DNA of 35,131 nucleotides from Calycina herbarum (taxonomy: Eukaryota; Ascomycota; Leotiomycetes; Helotiales; Pezizellaceae), in contig LLEY01000313.1 in assembly GCA_001414485.1 (NCBI GenBank), forward strand, positions 1 to 35,131. Direction: 5' to 3'. Shown here one piece after another: positions 33,130-35,131 of this stretch. Position 1 is the stretch's first letter, and each line of letters starts with the position of its first letter. The notes beneath the pieces are model-generated. The model worked only from the letters and a program-made list of their open reading frames with translations. It did no database searches and was not told the DNA's origin. Position numbers and translations under genes: made by a program.

Positions 33130-35131
33130 ATGTTTGGTTTGAAGGACTCCATCAGAGACTTGGATAGGAAGATATCCTCCTCCACCTTTGGTAGAGTCTT
33201 TCGTCTCGATGGATCGGGTCATGTAAGTTACTTCGAATTTTCCCCACTCAAAAATCCCTCATTGAACTTGTTGGTTCTAACATCTTACAGCATAAAGCTC
33301 GTCCTGGGTCCAGCTTCTTTACAGAATTACATGCTGGGCTAACCACTTTCTTTACCATGGCGTATATCATAGCCGTCAATGTAAGCTCTTGTTGCACTTC
33401 TCATTATTTGTTGCTAATTGCCCAAGTCGTCAGTCTTGAGTCAGAGTGGTGGGACCTGTGTATGTCGAGATACTGCAGATCCTCTTTGTTTGAACAATGC
33501 AGAGTATAATGATTGTCTTATCGGTGAGTATTACTTCAACTTTTCCAGATGACTTGACTGACAAACAAAGGCATCAAGAGAGACTTGGTCACTGCCACAG
33601 CAGCAATTGCTGGCATCGGGTCAATTGCGTTTGGTTTCTTAACGAACCTCCCCGTCGCCTTGGCGTAAGTTCTCTGATGAAAGTTCTAAGGTCATTTGTC
33701 TAATGGTATGAAGACCAGGAATGGGACTTAATGCCTATTTTACCTTCCAAGTTGTTGGTGTTCGAGGTGGGGGCTCGGTGTCGTATCGTCTCGCCCTAAC
33801 CGCTGTTTTCATCGAAGGCTTCATATTTGTATTTCTATCATTGATAGGGATGCGACAATGGCTTGTCCGACTTATACCAGGTTCCATCAAGGTTGCATCT
33901 GGTGTCGGCATTGGTTTGTTCCTGACAGAGATTGGCTTATCATCTTCTGGAATTGGTATGATTTCTGGTTCAAGAAACTCTCCCACTGATCTCGCAGGAT
34001 GCCCAACTCAATACATTGATCCAACCACCGGAGGATGCACAAGTCATAAGATGACAAGTCCCACTGTACCTACCCCCTTCCCTTTTAGGTAGCTATACTG
34101 ACCAATATCTTAGATGTGGATAGGCATCATGTGCGGCGGGGTCCTAACCGCCTGGCTCATGTCATATCGTGTCAAGTCGGCCATCATCATTGGGATCTCT
34201 GTTGTATCTATCATGTCGTGGCCGTAAGCTCACCCCCCTCCCCTCTCACCTCTCCCATCCTCATGTAACTAACAATCTCAGTCGTAACACCTCGTTCACA
34301 TACTTCCCCCACACCGACGAAGGAAACCAAATGCACACCTTCTTCAAACGCGTCGTCTCCTTCCACCCCATCCAAAATACGCTCGCAGCACAAGACTGGG
34401 ATATCACCGGTGCAGGCGGACACTTCGCCCTTGCTCTCTTCACATTCCTGTACGTAGATATCATCGACTCGACAGCTACTCTTTTCTCTATGGCTCGTTT
34501 TGCCGGAGCCACGGATCCCGAGACTGGGGACTTTCCGCGCAGTACGTTGGCGTATTGTACGGATGCCATCATGATCTCGATTGGGAGTTTGTTTGGATGT
34601 AGTCCTGCGACGGCTTTTATTGAGAGTGGTGCGGGGATCACGGATGGTGGGCGGACTGGACTCACGGCTATAACGACGGGGGTTTGTTTTTTGGTGTCTA
34701 TTTTCTTTGCGCCGATATTTGCGAGTATTCCGCCTTGGGCGACGGGCTGCACGTTGATTCTTGTGGGGTGTATGATGATGCGACAAGTTACCGCTGTGAA
34801 TTGGGGGTTCATCGGTGATGCTCTCCCAGCTTTCGTGACGGTTGCTTGTATGCCTTTGACTTACTCCGTCGCTTATGGTCTCATCGCTGGGATTTTTAGC
34901 TACGCTACCTTGAATGGGTTGATTTATTTGACCAAGAAGGTGTCAGGGGGAAGGATACAACCTCCCGACGCGGACTCGGCGGAGTATTGGACTTACAAAC
35001 CGAGTGATAGTCATCCGCCTTGGTTTGTGAGATTGGCCAAGGGGCAGCTTTGGAGGGGTGGGGTGGGGGATGAATGTGAGGTTAAGACGCTGGCTAGTTT
35101 GCGGGTTAGTGATAATGAGTTGGTGGATGGG
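33130..35131 (+). CDS. azgA: AzgA-type purine (adenine/guanine/hypoxanthine) permease, 3' partial
   Basis: A plasma-membrane proton symporter for purine bases, NCS2-related AzgA family. Exons: 33130-33222, 33291-33380, 33427-33523, 33571-33664, 33714-34065, 34114-34223 and 34282 to beyond the window. The visible 562 codons stay in frame. Motifs in order: FFTELHAGLTTFFTMAYIIAVN (positions 33321-33380), SGGTCVC, IKRDLVTATAAIAG, LPVALAPGMGLNAYF and SYRLALTAVFIEGF. Then MWIGIMCGG, TYFPHT, TFLYVDIIDSTATL, FIESGAGITDGGRTGLT and IPPWATGCTLILVG. MFGLKDSIRD follows ATG 33130, with TCA before it. All catalytic-region motifs are intact, so a functional transporter is likely. The final SGGRIQPPDADSAEYWTY tail is near the usual C-terminus, so little is missing. 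Three successive introns end in AAG instead of the usual YAG. Confidence 0.95.

Noticed and set aside
1..35131. Transposase, reverse transcriptase, CRISPR array, tRNA or rRNA gene
   Set aside because: Both strands were scanned by eye for DDE/RT motifs, regular spacer arrays and tRNA B-box words; none was found. The repeats present are short and non-coding.

Overview
The window is a piece of a filamentous ascomycete (Pezizomycotina) nuclear genome. The genes are split by short spliceosomal introns of about 46-84 nt, with GTAAGT/GTATGT-type donors and CTAAC/CTAAT/CTGAC branch sites. Gene families typical of these fungi are present: HET-domain proteins, a 2EXR-like protein, an alpha-glucoside-type sugar transporter, a P450 and an AzgA purine permease. 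From general resemblance of the proteins I would guess Leotiomycetes (Helotiales), but that is an inference without a database search.

Left part (1-8700): about 3.1 kb without a recognisable gene, carrying seven copies of a roughly 36-bp dispersed repeat. It is followed by three broken genes. These are a HET-domain pseudogene (minus strand, about 3115-4570), a divergently oriented multi-segment fungal membrane protein pseudogene (5156-7298) and a frameshifted 2EXR-like gene (7875-8697). A repeat-containing, gene-free stretch (8700-10630) holds a perfect 24-bp palindrome at 10160-10183.

Middle part (10600-18000): an intact seven-exon sugar transporter (10879-12934) with a 22-nt microexon and three CreA-consensus sites in its promoter. 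A 3.1-kb gene-poor stretch follows, then an intact two-exon cytochrome P450 on the minus strand (17881-16073) with an AT-rich minisatellite just past its stop.

Right part (18000-35131): a second HET-domain pseudogene of the HET-E type (19714-21671). It faces an intact single-exon membrane-anchored protein of unknown function (24062-22416). Next come a truncated aldo/keto reductase remnant (about 25600-24873), a 2.7-kb gap, and an intact three-exon protein (30647-28430) with a disordered N-terminal half and a degenerate methyltransferase-like C-terminal half. A 2.5-kb gap follows. The last gene is a seven-exon AzgA-type purine permease (33130 to beyond the window end).

Five genes are broken and five intact, and the two classes are interspersed. 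All five premature stops that fall on a recognisable conserved position can be explained by one C:G-to-T:A transition each, and most other lesions are small indels. This looks like a decaying accessory neighbourhood rich in allorecognition-type genes lying between working metabolic and transport genes. I see no operon-like pathway: the intact genes appear functionally independent apart from being local neighbours.
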